Part shown: positions 1 to 9,824 of the stretch, one piece after another
How the letters are laid out: the number at the start of each line of letters is the position of its first letter
How positions within the stretch are numbered: the first letter of the stretch is position 1
From: an uncultured Lachnospiraceae bacterium
GTDB lineage: Bacteria > Bacillota > Clostridia > Lachnospirales > Lachnospiraceae
DNA length: 64,000 nt
Direction of reading: 5' to 3'
NCBI GenBank assembly: GCA_902775555.1
Contig: CACYMQ010000003.1
Location: forward strand, 62,001-126,000
The notes under the pieces: model-generated
The model's input: only the letters and a program-made list of their open reading frames with translations
What the model was told of the DNA's origin: nothing
Database searches by the model: none
Made by a program: the position numbers and the translations under genes

Positions 1-617
1 CTCCAAGAGAGATCACATCCCTCGATGAAAGACTTCGTTCCAGGTTTGAATGGGGTGTTCCCATCGATATCCATGCTCCCGACTATGAGACCCGTATGGC
101 GATCCTTAAGAATAAGGCTGAGTTTGCGGGGATGTATTCCATACCGGAAGAGGTATTCAAGTACATTGCCGAAAATATCGTATCAAATGTCCGGGAACTG
201 GAAGGTGCCCTTAATAAGATTCTGGTATATGCAAAGCTGTCCCACGAAGCCATCAACCTTGATATGGCAAAGGACATGCTGAAAGATCTGGTTTCAAAGG
301 ACACAAATACCACCATTACACCGGAATATATATTAAATGTGGTAGCGGAACATTTAAATGTATCCGTGGACGACATCAAATCCAAGAAACGAAGTGCGGA
401 TATCGCCCTTGCAAGACAGCTGGTCATGTATCTTTCCAGAAATCTCACGGATAAGAGCCTTCAGGCCATCGGTGACGTGGTGGGAGGCAAGGATCATTCC
501 ACTGTTTATGCCGGTATCGACCGCATTTCCAAGAAAATGGATGAGGATCCTCAGTTTGTGACAACGGTTGAGATCATAAAGAAGAAGATCAATCCACACG
601 AGTCCACCGGAAACTGA
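1..617 (+). CDS. dnaA: Chromosomal replication initiator DnaA, C-terminal part (5' end outside window)
   Basis: DnaA binds DnaA boxes at the origin and opens the DNA for replication. The frame is open from the first bases (in frame from position 3) with no start codon, so the gene begins upstream of the window. The visible part contains the end of the AAA+ ATPase domain (ITSLDERLRSRFEWG, a classic DnaA stretch) and the DNA-binding domain IV, where the signature helix-turn-helix region reads GGKDHSTVYAGIDRI. The stop is TGA at 615-617. Its neighbours dnaN, yaaA, recF, gyrB and gyrA in this order are the standard Firmicute origin block, so the identity is secure. About 205 codons are visible of a usual length near 450. 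Confidence 0.97.
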   Translation, partial: PREITSLDERLRSRFEWGVPIDIHAPDYETRMAILKNKAEFAGMYSIPEEVFKYIAENIVSNVRELEGALNKILVYAKLSHEAINLDMAKDMLKDLVSKDTNTTITPEYILNVVAEHLNVSVDDIKSKKRSADIALARQLVMYLSRNLTDKSLQAIGDVVGGKDHSTVYAGIDRISKKMDEDPQFVTTVEIIKKKINPHESTGN

Positions 618-772
618 AAGAGTACATAAAAGGATACCAACATCAAAACCCCTTTATATATAAGGGATAAACACACTTTTCAACATATCAACAGCACCTA
701 TTACTATAACTACTACTATTATTATTATATATTATATTTATCGCCGGGAAGGCAGGAAGGAACCATAAACGA
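618..772. other. Candidate replication origin unwinding region (dnaA-dnaN gap)
   Basis: This gap has the order of parts described for the Bacillus origin unwinding region. Two near-consensus DnaA boxes (TTTTCAACA at 677-685 and ATATCAACA at 685-693, each 7 of 9 to TTATCCACA) stand almost back to back. A short G/C run (694-698) follows, then a very AT-rich tract of ACT/ATT triplets at 699-730. Read on the minus strand, the tract gives repeated TAG/TAA triplets, the pattern called DnaA-trios. A weak hairpin at about 652-668 (CCCTT/AAGGG) may end the dnaA transcript. The function is inferred from motif order and position; no computation of unwinding energy was made. Confidence 0.5.
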
Positions 773-1891
773 ATGAGAATCAAATGTAAAAAGAATCTGC
801 TGACTGCAGGAATCAGTATCGTATCAAAGGCTGTTTCTACTAAGACCACCATGCCTATCCTGGAATGTATCCTTCTGATCGCTGAAGGAGGAAAGCTGCG
901 TCTGGTAGCAAACAATCTGGAGCTTGGTATAGAAACAGTGATAGATGCAACGATCCTGGAAGAAGGTCAGGTTGCTCTGGAAGCAAAGCTCTTCTCGGAT
1001 ATCATAAGAAAGCTTCCCGACAGTGAGATCGATCTGGAGACCAGTTCCGATATCAGAGTGGAGATAAAGTGCGAAAAGTCAAAATTCACCATTCCCTGCA
1101 GAAACGGGGATGAGTTCTCCATGCTTCCCGATATTGAGAAGGAGAAGAGCATACAGATTTCACAGATGGCTCTCAGAGATATCATCCGGCAGACCATTTT
1201 CTCCATTTCCGATAATGAGAATACGAAAATGATGACAGGTGAATCCTTTGAGGTGATCAATAATCAGCTGATCGTTATCTCTCTGGACGGGCATCGGATC
1301 TCAAGAAGAAAGATCGACCTTCGGGGAGATAATCCGGAGGTTCATGTGGTTGTTCCCGGAAAGACACTTCAGGAACTCAGTAAGATCATAAACGGTGACA
1401 GTGATGATATGGTGGATATATTCTTCTCTGACAGACATATGCTGTTTGAATTTGAGGATACAAGAGTTGTGACCCGGCTGATCGACGGTGAATATTTCAA
1501 GATAGCAAATATGATGTCCATGGGTCACAGTCTGTCCGTAAAGGCCAACAAGAAGGACCTTATGGGTATCATCGATCGTGCGACGCTTCTGATCCAGGAG
1601 ACGGATAAGAAGCCTATCATCGTCAGTGTAAAGAATGATAACAATCTGTATGTAAGACTGGATACGAACCTCGGATCCATGAAGGAAGAAATGGAGATCG
1701 AGAAGGAAGGGGAGGAGATCATCATCGGTTTCAATCCCAAATTCCTTATGGATGCACTCCGTGTGATCGACGATGATGATGTATGTATCTATATGACGGA
1801 TTCCAAGAATCCCTGTATGATCAAGGATGAGGAAGAAAGCTATGTATATATCATTCTGCCTATCAGCATCAATACCAGCATTTATGCATAA
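773..1891 (+). CDS. dnaN: DNA polymerase III subunit beta (sliding clamp)
   Basis: The sliding clamp is a ring-shaped homodimer that holds DNA polymerase III on DNA and docks many repair factors. The 372-residue product has the usual clamp length. It starts MRIKCKKNLLTAGISIVSKA and contains the expected hallmarks KTTMPILECIL near residues 24-34 and a C-terminal MTDSKNPCMIKDEEE-type segment ending in ILPI. The start is ATG at 773, behind the AT-rich origin gap, with a purine-rich GGCAGGAAGGAACC stretch upstream as ribosome site. The stop at 1891 is 9 bases before yaaA, which suggests co-transcription of dnaN-yaaA-recF-gyrB-gyrA. Confidence 0.97.
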   Translation: MRIKCKKNLLTAGISIVSKAVSTKTTMPILECILLIAEGGKLRLVANNLELGIETVIDATILEEGQVALEAKLFSDIIRKLPDSEIDLETSSDIRVEIKCEKSKFTIPCRNGDEFSMLPDIEKEKSIQISQMALRDIIRQTIFSISDNENTKMMTGESFEVINNQLIVISLDGHRISRRKIDLRGDNPEVHVVVPGKTLQELSKIINGDSDDMVDIFFSDRHMLFEFEDTRVVTRLIDGEYFKIANMMSMGHSLSVKANKKDLMGIIDRATLLIQETDKKPIIVSVKNDNNLYVRLDTNLGSMKEEMEIEKEGEEIIIGFNPKFLMDALRVIDDDDVCIYMTDSKNPCMIKDEEESYVYIILPISINTSIYA

Positions 1892-1900
1892 GGGATCATT

Positions 1901-2110
1901 ATGGAAAGTATCAGGATAAAAGATGAATTTATAAAACTCGGACAGGCGCTGAAGCTGGCGGGACTGGTTGATTCCGGCCTGGAAGCTAAGGAAGTGATCC
2001 AGGACGGCCGGGTAAGTGTAAACGGAGAGACGGATACCAGAAGGGGAAGGAAGCTTTATCCCGGTGATACATTTTCCTTCGAAGGAAAGACCGTACAGGT
2101 AGAATCGTAG
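1901..2110 (+). CDS. yaaA: S4-domain RNA-binding protein YaaA
   Basis: This is a 69-residue protein made of a single S4 RNA-binding fold: LGQALKLAGLVDSGLEAKEV is followed by IQDGRVSVNGETDTRRGRKL and PGDTFSFEGKT, the usual S4 layout. Homologues in this exact position between dnaN and recF are known as YaaA (RlbA) and are thought to act on ribosomes or translation, but the precise substrate is uncertain. The stop codon TAG at 2108-2110 is followed directly by the ATG of recF, so the two are translationally coupled. Confidence 0.9.
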   Translation: MESIRIKDEFIKLGQALKLAGLVDSGLEAKEVIQDGRVSVNGETDTRRGRKLYPGDTFSFEGKTVQVES

Positions 2111-3196
2111 ATGTATATAGAATCTGTGGCCTTACAGAATTTCAGAAATTACGGGACGCTGGAGCTGGGATTCAGTGAGAATACCAATATCCTGTACGGA
2201 GATAATGCCCAGGGAAAGACCAATATCCTGGAGGCTGCCTATGTAGGAGCTACGACCAGATCCCACAGGATGGCCCGTGACAAGGATATGATCCGCTTCG
2301 GTGAAGAAGAAGCGCATATCCGTCTGCAGGTCAAAAAGAGAGAGGTTTCACACCGGATCGATATGCATCTTCGGAGGAATAAACCGAAACTGGTAAATAT
2401 CGACGGTTTACCAATCCGCCGCAGTTCAGAGCTTTTCGGTCTGATCAATATCATTTTCTTCTCACCGGAGGATCTGTCCATCATCAAGGATGGGCCGGGT
2501 GAAAGAAGAAGATTCATGGATATGGAGCTGTGCCAGCTTAGCAGGATCTATTACGGCAATCTGGCAGGCTATAATAAGGTGATCAATCAGAGAAATAATC
2601 TTCTCAGGAGCATTTCCTTTAACCGGAAGCTGATCGATACCCTGGATGTATGGGACGAACAGCTGGTTCAGTACGGGAAAAGGATCATAAGCGAACGAAA
2701 GAATTTTATAGAAATGCTCAGGGAAGTGGTTCTTCGTGTTCATGGGAAGATCACAGGCGGCAGGGAAGAGATCGAAGTAAAATATGAGCCGAATGTAACG
2801 GCTGAAGAATTCGCCGATACCCTTCGAAGGAAGAGGGAGGTGGATCTGAAATATAATGCGACCATGACAGGTCCCCAGAGGGATGATATAGGTGTTTACA
2901 TCGAAGGAAATGATGTAAGGGTCTATGGTTCACAGGGACAGCAGAGGACGGCGGCACTGACAATGAAGCTCGCGGAGATCGAACTGGTCCAGCGTATGAT
3001 AAGTGATCAGCCGATCCTTCTTCTGGATGATGTGATGTCCGAACTGGATGCAAAGAGAAGAAATGCGCTTCTGGAAAGCATCAGTGACATCCAGACCATC
3101 ATTACCTGTACGGGATATGATGATTTCATCAGGGAGAGACAGGAGACAGACCGTATTTACCGGGTAGTAAAGGGAACGATTGAAGAAAAGGAGTAG
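2111..3196 (+). CDS. recF: DNA replication and repair protein RecF
   Basis: RecF is an SMC-like ATPase that helps load RecA at single-stranded gaps. The 361-residue protein has the family's normal length. The start MYIESVALQNFRNY is typical of RecF, and the Walker A motif GDNAQGKTN lies near residues 32-40. The signature region VYGSQGQQRTAALTMKLAE and the Walker B PILLLDDVMSELDAKRR lie near the C terminus. The ATG directly abuts the yaaA stop. The AAGGAG that serves gyrB lies inside the last codons of recF. Confidence 0.97.
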   Translation: MYIESVALQNFRNYGTLELGFSENTNILYGDNAQGKTNILEAAYVGATTRSHRMARDKDMIRFGEEEAHIRLQVKKREVSHRIDMHLRRNKPKLVNIDGLPIRRSSELFGLINIIFFSPEDLSIIKDGPGERRRFMDMELCQLSRIYYGNLAGYNKVINQRNNLLRSISFNRKLIDTLDVWDEQLVQYGKRIISERKNFIEMLREVVLRVHGKITGGREEIEVKYEPNVTAEEFADTLRRKREVDLKYNATMTGPQRDDIGVYIEGNDVRVYGSQGQQRTAALTMKLAEIELVQRMISDQPILLLDDVMSELDAKRRNALLESISDIQTIITCTGYDDFIRERQETDRIYRVVKGTIEEKE

Positions 3197-3199
3197 ATC

Positions 3200-5122
3200 A
3201 TGGCAGAGAATCAGGACTATGGTGCGGAGCAGATACAGATCCTTGAGGGTCTGGAGGCTGTAAGAAAGCGTCCGGGAATGTACATCGGAAGTACATCCTC
3301 CCGCGGTCTGCATCATTTGGTATATGAGATCGTTGACAATGCGGTAGATGAAGCATTGGCAGGTTTCTGCAGTGAGATCCGCGTGACCATCAATGAGGAC
3401 AATTCCATTACGGTCATTGATAACGGACGCGGCATTCCGGTGGATATACAGAAGAAGGCAGGACGTCCTGCGGTTGAAGTCGTTTTCACGGTGCTTCATG
3501 CAGGAGGTAAGTTCGGAGGCGGAGGATATAAGGTATCCGGAGGTCTTCATGGTGTAGGTTCCTCTGTCGTAAATGCACTTTCCGACTGGCTGGAGGTAGA
3601 GGTTTCCAGAGACGGAAAGGTATATAAGCAAAGATATGAGCGCGGAACGGTCATGTATGATCTGAAATGCATCGGTGAGGCGGAGGGAACCGGAACCAAG
3701 GTTACCTTTAAGCCGGATGCAACGATCTTTGATGATGTGATCTATGATTATGATGTGCTCCGGATCCGTCTCAGAGAGACGGCATTTCTGACGAAGAATC
3801 TGAAGATCTCCCTTCAGGATCTGAGAGGCCCCGAAGAGGAGAGGCGCAGCGATACCTTCCACTATGAGGGCGGTATCAAGGAATTCGTGGAATATCTGAA
3901 CCGTCATAAGACGGCTCTTTATGATAAGGTGATCTACTGCGAGGGGACCAGGGATGACATCTATGTGGAGGTTGCCCTGCAGCATAATGATACCTACAAT
4001 GAAACGGTTTACAGCTTTGTAAATAATATCGTGACACCTGAGGGCGGCATGCATATGACGGGCTTCCGCGCTGCTATCACGAAGGTGTTTAATGATTATG
4101 CCCGGAATTTCAAGTATCTGAAGGAAAAGGATGAGAATCTGACGGGAGAAGACTTAAGAGAAGGCCTGACAGCCATCATTTCCGTGAAGATCGAAGATCC
4201 GCAGTTCGAGGGTCAGACCAAGCAGAAGCTGGGAAATGCTCCGGCAAGAACGGCAGTTGAGTCTGTTATGAGCGAGCAGCTGGTATATTTCCTTGAGCAG
4301 AATCCTCAGGTGGCAAAGAGTATCATCGATAAGGCACTGAAGGCGCAGAAGGCCAGAAATGCCGCAAGAAAAGCAAAGGAAATGATAAGAAAGACCGAAC
4401 TGTCCCAGAGTCTGGCACTGCCGGGCAAGCTGGCTGACTGCTCGGATAAGGATCCTAAAAAATGTGAGATCTACATCGTGGAGGGAGACTCTGCGGGTGG
4501 ATCCGCAAAGACCGCAAGAAACCGTGCAACACAGGCAATCCTTCCGCTCCGCGGAAAGATCCTGAATGTGGAGAAGGCCAGACTGGATCATATTCTGGAA
4601 AATGCAGAGATTAAGGCCATGATCACAGCCTTCGGTACGGGGATCCATGACAATTTCGATATCGAAAAACTGAGATATGACAAGATCATCATCATGACGG
4701 ATGCCGACGTGGACGGTGCGCATATAGCAACTTTGCTGCTCACCTTCTTCTACCGGTTCATGCCGGAGCTGATCCGGCAGGGTCATGTATATCTGGCACA
4801 GCCTCCGCTCTATCGTCTGGAGAAGAATAAGAAGGTGTGGTATGCCTACAGTGATGAGGAGCTTTCCAATATCATTGATCAGGTAGGAAGGGATCAGAAC
4901 AACAAGGTTCAGCGCTATAAGGGTCTGGGTGAGATGGATGCGGACCAGCTCTGGGATACCACCATGGATCCCGAGAAGCGGCTCCTTCTCCGCGTGGGAA
5001 TCGATGATCAGGATGAGTCCGAGGTCGATGTAACATTTAACATCCTTATGGGTGACAAGGTCGAGCCACGGAAGAAATTCATCGAGGAAAATGCGAAGTT
5101 TGTTAAGAACCTGGATATCTAG
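3200..5122 (+). CDS. gyrB: DNA gyrase subunit B
   Basis: GyrB supplies the ATPase that drives negative supercoiling by the A2B2 gyrase complex. The 640-residue product has the GHKL ATPase domain ([14 protein letters not shown], near residue 42, and [15 protein letters not shown], near 113). The transducer domain comes next, then the TOPRIM domain with [15 protein letters not shown] near 430 and the acidic [11 protein letters not shown] triad near 500. The C-terminal [20 protein letters not shown] motif closes the family pattern. The length matches Firmicute GyrB. It starts three bases after recF and is followed 23 bases later by gyrA. Confidence 0.98.
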   Translation: MAENQDYGAEQIQILEGLEAVRKRPGMYIGSTSSRGLHHLVYEIVDNAVDEALAGFCSEIRVTINEDNSITVIDNGRGIPVDIQKKAGRPAVEVVFTVLHAGGKFGGGGYKVSGGLHGVGSSVVNALSDWLEVEVSRDGKVYKQRYERGTVMYDLKCIGEAEGTGTKVTFKPDATIFDDVIYDYDVLRIRLRETAFLTKNLKISLQDLRGPEEERRSDTFHYEGGIKEFVEYLNRHKTALYDKVIYCEGTRDDIYVEVALQHNDTYNETVYSFVNNIVTPEGGMHMTGFRAAITKVFNDYARNFKYLKEKDENLTGEDLREGLTAIISVKIEDPQFEGQTKQKLGNAPARTAVESVMSEQLVYFLEQNPQVAKSIIDKALKAQKARNAARKAKEMIRKTELSQSLALPGKLADCSDKDPKKCEIYIVEGDSAGGSAKTARNRATQAILPLRGKILNVEKARLDHILENAEIKAMITAFGTGIHDNFDIEKLRYDKIIIMTDADVDGAHIATLLLTFFYRFMPELIRQGHVYLAQPPLYRLEKNKKVWYAYSDEELSNIIDQVGRDQNNKVQRYKGLGEMDADQLWDTTMDPEKRLLLRVGIDDQDESEVDVTFNILMGDKVEPRKKFIEENAKFVKNLDI

Positions 5123-5145
5123 AATCCCGAAAGGAGTAACCTGAA

Positions 5146-7878
5146 ATGGATGACGATAAGATCTTTGACGATGTGCGGGAAGTAGATCTGAAAAAGACCA
5201 TGGAAACATCATATATTGATTACGCGATGAGCGTGATCGCAGCCCGGGCGCTTCCGGATGTTCGTGACGGACTGAAGCCCGTGCAGAGAAGGATCCTGTA
5301 TTCCATGATCGAATTGAATAACGGACCGGACAAGCCTCACCGTAAATGCGCCCGTATCGTCGGTGATACCATGGGTAAATATCATCCCCACGGTGACAGT
5401 TCCATTTACGATGCGCTGGTAAAGCTGGCTCAGGAGTGGAATACCAGATATCCTCTGGTCGACGGACATGGGAATTTCGGATCCGTGGACGGAGACGGCG
5501 CCGCAGCCATGCGATATACGGAAGCCCGTCTGACAAGGATGTCCATCGAAATGCTGTCCGACATCAACAAGGACACGGTGGATTTCGTACCGAACTTTGA
5601 CGAGACCGAGAAGGAGCCTATGGTGCTTCCCAGCCGGTATCCCAACCTGCTGGTCAACGGAACCACCGGTATCGCTGTCGGTATGGCTACCAATATTCCC
5701 CCTCACAATCTTCGGGAGGTTACGGATGCGGTCGTAAAGATCATTGATAACCGGATCAATGAGGACCGGGAGACAGAGATCGAAGAGCTTCTGGAGATCG
5801 TAAAGGGACCGGATTTCCCCACAGGTGCAGAGATCCTGGGACGCGCCGGCATAGAGGAGGCCTACCGGACGGGACGCGGCAAGATCAAGGTCCGTGCCAT
5901 TTCCGATATCGAACCCATGGGGAACGGAAAGCAGCGGATCGTGGTGACGGAGCTGCCGTATATGGTAAATAAGGCCATGCTGATCGCAAAGATCGCAGAC
6001 CTCGTAAAGAATAAGCGTGTGGACGGCATTACGGACCTTCGTGACGAGTCTTCCCGTGAGGGAATGCGTATCGTGATCGAGCTCCGTAAGGACTGTAATC
6101 CGAACGTTCTGCTGAATAATCTGTACAAGCATACGCAGCTGGAGGATACCTTCGGTGTAAATATGCTTGCGCTGGTAGATAACCAGCCGAAGGTGCTCAG
6201 CCTTCCGGATATGCTGAAGTATTACATCCTGCATCAGGAGGATGTGGTAACACGGCGTACGAAATATGATCTGAACAAGGCGGAGGAGAGGGCTCATATC
6301 GTAGAAGGCCTTCTGATCGCCATAGATAATATCGACGAAGTGATAAAGATCATCCGCGGTTCCGAAAATGTGGCAGCGGCGAAGATCGCCCTGACCGAAC
6401 GATTCGGATTGACGGATGTCCAGGCAGGTGCTATCGTGGAGATGCGTCTCCGCCAGCTGACCGGACTGGAAAGAGAGAAACTGGAAGCGGAATATAAGGA
6501 CCTGATGGAGAAGATCGCCGAGTATAAGGCAATTCTTGCAGATCCCAAGAAACTGCTGGCAGTGATCCGTGAAGAACTGCAGATCATAGCCATGAAGTTC
6601 GGCGATGACCGCAGGACCCGGATCGGTGCGGCTGTCGGTGAGATCATGGATGAGGATCTGATCAAGAGGGAGAATACCGTGATCGCCATGACGCATCTGG
6701 GCTATATCAAGCGGATGAGCGTCACGAATTTCCGTGCCCAGAACAGAGGCGGCAAAGGGATCAAGGGGATGCAGACCATAGAAGATGACTGCATCGAAGA
6801 ACTGCTTATGACCACGACCCTGCATTATATCCTGTTCTTTACCAATAAAGGACGCGGATACAGGCTCAGGGCTTATCAGATACCGGAAGCAGGGCGGACA
6901 GCGAGAGGTATGGCCATCGTAAATCTGCTGCAGCTGGACGGGGATGAGAAGATCACGGCCATCATTCCGATCAAGGAATATGATCCGAAGAAGTATCTCC
7001 TGATGGTGACAAAACATGGTATGATCAAGAAGACACCCGAGACGGAGTATGCAAATATCCGTAAGAACGGTATCATTGCCATGACACTGAAGGACGGAGA
7101 TGAGCTGATCGAGGTCAAGACCACAGACAATACCCGGGATATCTTTATGGTATCCAAAAATGGTATGTGCATCCGTTTCAATGACCGGGATGTACGAAGC
7201 ACAGGAAGAAGCTCCATGGGTGTTCGCGGCATGAACCTGGGATACGGGGATGAAGTGGTCGGCATGCAGATGAATACGCAGGGCGGATCCCTGCTGATCG
7301 TGTCCGAGCGCGGTATGGGCAAGCGGACGAGCATCGATGAATTTACGGTACAGAAGCGTGGCGGCAAGGGTGTAAAATGCTACAAGATCACGGAGAAGAC
7401 CGGATCCATCATCGGTGTTAAGGCTGTAAATGATGATCATGAGATCATGATGATCACGACACAGGGTATCATCATCCAGCTGAAATGTAATGACATTTCA
7501 ACCTATGGACGTGTTACCTCCGGTGTAAAGCTGATCAATCTGAATAACCGGGAGGATATCACCGTAGCAAGTATCGCGAAAGTGAGAGACGCAGTAGCTC
7601 AGACCGAGGAAGCCCTTCGCCGTCTGGAGATGGAGGAAGGAACCGACGGAGAACCGGAAGAACTCTTTGCGGAGAACGATTCGGAAGAATCCATCACGGA
7701 AGATGAGGCGGATGAATCCATCGCGGAAGACGAGGCGGATGAATCCATCGCGGAAGATGAGGCGGATGAATCCACTGCGGAGGACGAGGCGGATGAATCC
7801 ACTGCGGAGGACGAGGCGGATGAATCCACTGCGGAGGACGAGGCGGATGAATCCACTGCGGAGGACGAACAGGAATAA
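5146..7878 (+). CDS. gyrA: DNA gyrase subunit A with an acidic repeat tail
   Basis: GyrA cuts and rejoins both DNA strands. The catalytic tyrosine is Y124 (AMRYTEARL). The quinolone-resistance region reads [11 protein letters not shown], so the serine and aspartate tied to drug sensitivity are present. The C-terminal beta-pinwheel has the GyrA-box QKRGGKG (about residue 735) and a related QNRGGKG repeat. At 910 residues it is longer than the usual 800-850, because the last 70 or so residues are a strongly acidic tail built from a nine-residue unit DEADES(T/I)AE repeated about six times. RBS: AAAGGAGTAACC. The tail is described under its own repeat entry. Confidence 0.98.
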   Translation: MDDDKIFDDVREVDLKKTMETSYIDYAMSVIAARALPDVRDGLKPVQRRILYSMIELNNGPDKPHRKCARIVGDTMGKYHPHGDSSIYDALVKLAQEWNTRYPLVDGHGNFGSVDGDGAAAMRYTEARLTRMSIEMLSDINKDTVDFVPNFDETEKEPMVLPSRYPNLLVNGTTGIAVGMATNIPPHNLREVTDAVVKIIDNRINEDRETEIEELLEIVKGPDFPTGAEILGRAGIEEAYRTGRGKIKVRAISDIEPMGNGKQRIVVTELPYMVNKAMLIAKIADLVKNKRVDGITDLRDESSREGMRIVIELRKDCNPNVLLNNLYKHTQLEDTFGVNMLALVDNQPKVLSLPDMLKYYILHQEDVVTRRTKYDLNKAEERAHIVEGLLIAIDNIDEVIKIIRGSENVAAAKIALTERFGLTDVQAGAIVEMRLRQLTGLEREKLEAEYKDLMEKIAEYKAILADPKKLLAVIREELQIIAMKFGDDRRTRIGAAVGEIMDEDLIKRENTVIAMTHLGYIKRMSVTNFRAQNRGGKGIKGMQTIEDDCIEELLMTTTLHYILFFTNKGRGYRLRAYQIPEAGRTARGMAIVNLLQLDGDEKITAIIPIKEYDPKKYLLMVTKHGMIKKTPETEYANIRKNGIIAMTLKDGDELIEVKTTDNTRDIFMVSKNGMCIRFNDRDVRSTGRSSMGVRGMNLGYGDEVVGMQMNTQGGSLLIVSERGMGKRTSIDEFTVQKRGGKGVKCYKITEKTGSIIGVKAVNDDHEIMMITTQGIIIQLKCNDISTYGRVTSGVKLINLNNREDITVASIAKVRDAVAQTEEALRRLEMEEGTDGEPEELFAENDSEESITEDEADESIAEDEADESIAEDEADESTAEDEADESTAEDEADESTAEDEADESTAEDEQE
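7674..7875 (+). repeat. 27-bp in-frame tandem repeat in the gyrA 3' end
   Basis: A 27-base unit (…GCGGATGAATCC…GCGGAGGACGAG…) repeats about six times and encodes DEADES(T/I)AE. The last three copies are identical at DNA level, while the first copies differ at a few bases (ATC versus ACT, GAAGAT versus GAGGAC). This pattern shows recent expansion by slippage or unequal exchange. The frame is kept throughout. Confidence 0.9.
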
Positions 7879-7892
7879 TCCTTCGCCGTCGT

Positions 7893-7921
7893 GTCATTCT
7901 GAGCAACGCGAAGAATCTTCC
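7893..7921. repeat. Dispersed palindromic repeat (TGTCATTCTGAG family)
   Basis: The sequence TGTCATTCTGAGCAACGCGA followed by AGAATCTTCC is a short copy of an intergenic repeat that recurs at 9115-9205, 34234-34297, 40933-41181 and 48802-48846. It lies between gyrA and the next small gene. No coding function is visible. Confidence 0.75.
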
Positions 7922-7984
7922 ACGAGGAAAGAAGCCATTATATAACCTGCAGAAAACGTAAGGAAGGACAGGGAGGCACGCAGT

Positions 7985-8182
7985 ATGGGCGGACTCAAGG
8001 AGAATATAGAGAATCTTACAAATACAAAGGGGCTGGAGGATCTCCTGATCGCATTGGCTTACTGGATCGGTGTGATCGCCATAGTGCTTTTTATCTTCTA
8101 CGTTGTGATCAAGATCAACAATTACGTTCAGCAGAAGAAATCCAAAAAGCCCTTTAAGGGGAGAGACGACTTCCTGTCATAG
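7985..8182 (+). CDS. Small single-pass membrane protein, unknown function
   Basis: This 65-residue protein has one clear transmembrane helix (LLIALAYWIGVIAIVLFIFY, about residues 20-42). A short N-terminal stretch precedes it, and a lysine-rich tail (QQKKSKKPFKGRDD) follows that should lie in the cytoplasm. The ATG at 7985 follows an AGGAAGGACAGGGAGG ribosome site. It stands alone between gyrA and the fumarase genes. I do not recognise a family, but the strong ribosome site and clean helix support a real gene. Confidence 0.65.
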   Translation: MGGLKENIENLTNTKGLEDLLIALAYWIGVIAIVLFIFYVVIKINNYVQQKKSKKPFKGRDDFLS

Positions 8183-8225
8183 GAGGAATGTCCCCGGTAC
8201 GGAAGGGTAAATGAGGAGAGGAAAC

Positions 8226-9065
8226 ATGAGAGAGATTTCGGCAGCGGATGTAACAGCCGCCGTAAGAAACATATGTATCGAGGCAAATCTCGCGCTCGCA
8301 CCGGATATGGTGCGGGCGCTGGATAATGCCCGGGACACGGAAGTATCACCGCTCGGGAAGAAGATCCTTGGTCAGCTGCAGGAGAATCTGGTTCTTGCAA
8401 AGGAAGAACAGATCCCCATCTGTCAGGATACCGGAATGGCGGTGTTTTTTGTGCGCCTGGGGCAGGAGGTCCATGTGGACGGAGGGCTCACGGAGGCGAT
8501 AAATGAAGGCGTTCGTCAGGGTTATACGGAGGGTTATCTTCGTAAATCCGTGGTAGGAGATCCTCTGAAGAGACTGAATACGAAGGATAATACGCCGGCC
8601 ATCATCCACTATGACGTGGTTCCGGGTGAGGAGCTGAGTATCACCATCGCACCCAAAGGCTTCGGAAGCGAGAATATGAGCAAGCAGTATATGCTGAAAC
8701 CCGCAGACGGCGTGGATGGCGTAAAGAATGCGGTCATAAAGACCGTCAGTGAGGCAGGACCCAATGCCTGTCCGCCTTTTGTGGTAGGTGTAGGGATCGG
8801 CGGAGATTTTGAACTGTCAGCCATTTTGGCAAAGAAGGCACTGACCCGCCCCGCGGACAAAAGGAGCGAGCTTCCGCATATCCGTCAGCTGGAGGAGGAG
8901 CTTCTGTTCATGATCAATAAGCTGGGGATCGGTCCTGCCGGACTGGGTGGAAGAAATACCGCTCTGGCCGTAAATATCGAGACATATGCCACGCATATCG
9001 CCGGACTTCCGGTGGCAGTCAATATGTGCTGCCACGTAAACCGGCACCGGACCATGGAATTATAA
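8226..9065 (+). CDS. fumA: Fumarate hydratase class I, alpha subunit
   Basis: This is the catalytic N-terminal half of a two-subunit, iron-sulfur-dependent fumarate hydratase or tartrate dehydratase, which interconverts fumarate and malate. Three cysteines fit the [4Fe-4S] ligands of the family: ICQDTGMAVF near residue 63, GPNACPPFVVG near 177 and VNMCCHVNRH near the end. The start at 8226 (MREISAADV) is preferred because GAGGAGAGG lies 5-12 bases upstream; the frame is open to an ATG at 8211 as well. The beta subunit follows at 9252, after a 186-base gap that holds a dispersed repeat. Sequence alone cannot separate fumarase from L-tartrate dehydratase. Confidence 0.88.
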   Translation: MREISAADVTAAVRNICIEANLALAPDMVRALDNARDTEVSPLGKKILGQLQENLVLAKEEQIPICQDTGMAVFFVRLGQEVHVDGGLTEAINEGVRQGYTEGYLRKSVVGDPLKRLNTKDNTPAIIHYDVVPGEELSITIAPKGFGSENMSKQYMLKPADGVDGVKNAVIKTVSEAGPNACPPFVVGVGIGGDFELSAILAKKALTRPADKRSELPHIRQLEEELLFMINKLGIGPAGLGGRNTALAVNIETYATHIAGLPVAVNMCCHVNRHRTMEL

Positions 9066-9114
9066 GCATTTCCCGGTCGCCATGCCCCCGGAGCAGCCAT
9101 GTCCCCGGAATAGC

Positions 9115-9205
9115 CATGTCATCCTGAGCGAAGCGGGCGCACGCGTGCCGGTGGCACGCGGTTTGTGCGCCGAGCATCGACCAAGCGGCAGCGCGAAGGA
9201 TCTTA
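9115..9205. repeat. 91-bp dispersed repeat, inverted copy at 41050-41140
   Basis: This element begins CATGTCATCCTGAGCGAAGC and ends GCGAAGGATCTTA, and holds an inner palindromic core (GCGTGCCGGTGGCACGC). It lies between the two fumarase subunit genes. Its reverse complement is found base for base at 41050-41140, 32 kb away. The ends and core are shared with shorter relatives in the window, so it belongs to a REP-like family. Confidence 0.85.
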
Positions 9206-9251
9206 ACCCTCTTACCCCTCCGAAGACCCGGAGAAAGATTGGAGAAAATAT

Positions 9252-9821
9252 ATGGAAACAGTACTGCAGGTACCGGCACCGAAAGAAGAACTTCGTGAAC
9301 TAAGGGCCGGTGACTATGTATATATCAGCGGAACCATCTATACAGCCCGCGACGCAGCGCATAAACGCCTGTATGAAAGTCTGACACAGGGAGAAGATCT
9401 TCCGATCTCGCTGGAAGGCACATTTATCTATTATCTGGGCCCTACGCCGGCCAGAGAAGGTCAGGTGATCGGATCCGCCGGACCGACGACATCCAGCCGC
9501 ATGGATAAATATACCCCGTTACTGCTTCGTAAGGGGCTGGCGGGAATGATCGGTAAGGGAAAACGCTCGGAAGAGGTACGCCGTACCATGATGGAGCAGG
9601 GAGCGGTTTATTTCGCTGCCGTAGGCGGTGCGGGAGCTCTCCTTTCAAAATGTATCAAGTCCGCAGAGGTGGTGGCCTACGAGGATCTTGGGACGGAAGC
9701 GATCCGAAAGCTGACGGTGGAGCGGCTGCCGGTGATCGTGGTGATGGACAGCAGCGGGAACAACCTGTACGAATCCGCAGTGTCCGAATATCTGCGGAAA
9801 TATGAAGGAATTCAGGGATAG
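9252..9821 (+). CDS. fumB: Fumarate hydratase class I, beta subunit
   Basis: This is the C-terminal half of class I fumarase, encoded separately as is usual in Clostridia. The 189-residue protein has the family landmarks LRAGDYVYISGTIYTARDAAHKR (about residues 16-38), YYLGPTPAREGQVIGSAGPTTSSRMDKY (about 60-87) and GKGKR, all of the swivelling domain that covers the iron-sulfur site. RBS GGAGAAA precedes the ATG at 9252. It pairs with the alpha subunit at 8226-9065. Its stop is four bases before the next gene. The symbol follows common use for the beta subunit and is not a claim of orthology to E. coli FumB. Confidence 0.87.
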   Translation: METVLQVPAPKEELRELRAGDYVYISGTIYTARDAAHKRLYESLTQGEDLPISLEGTFIYYLGPTPAREGQVIGSAGPTTSSRMDKYTPLLLRKGLAGMIGKGKRSEEVRRTMMEQGAVYFAAVGGAGALLSKCIKSAEVVAYEDLGTEAIRKLTVERLPVIVVMDSSGNNLYESAVSEYLRKYEGIQG

Positions 9822-9824
9822 AAG

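Noticed and set aside
4154..5536. A 460-codon open frame antisense to gyrB and gyrA
   Set aside because: It crosses two certain genes and has no protein-like composition.
5209..7440. A 743-codon open frame antisense to gyrA
   Set aside because: It has no ribosome site and no domain, and gyrA is certain. Long antisense frames are common in this genome because stop codons are rare in that frame.
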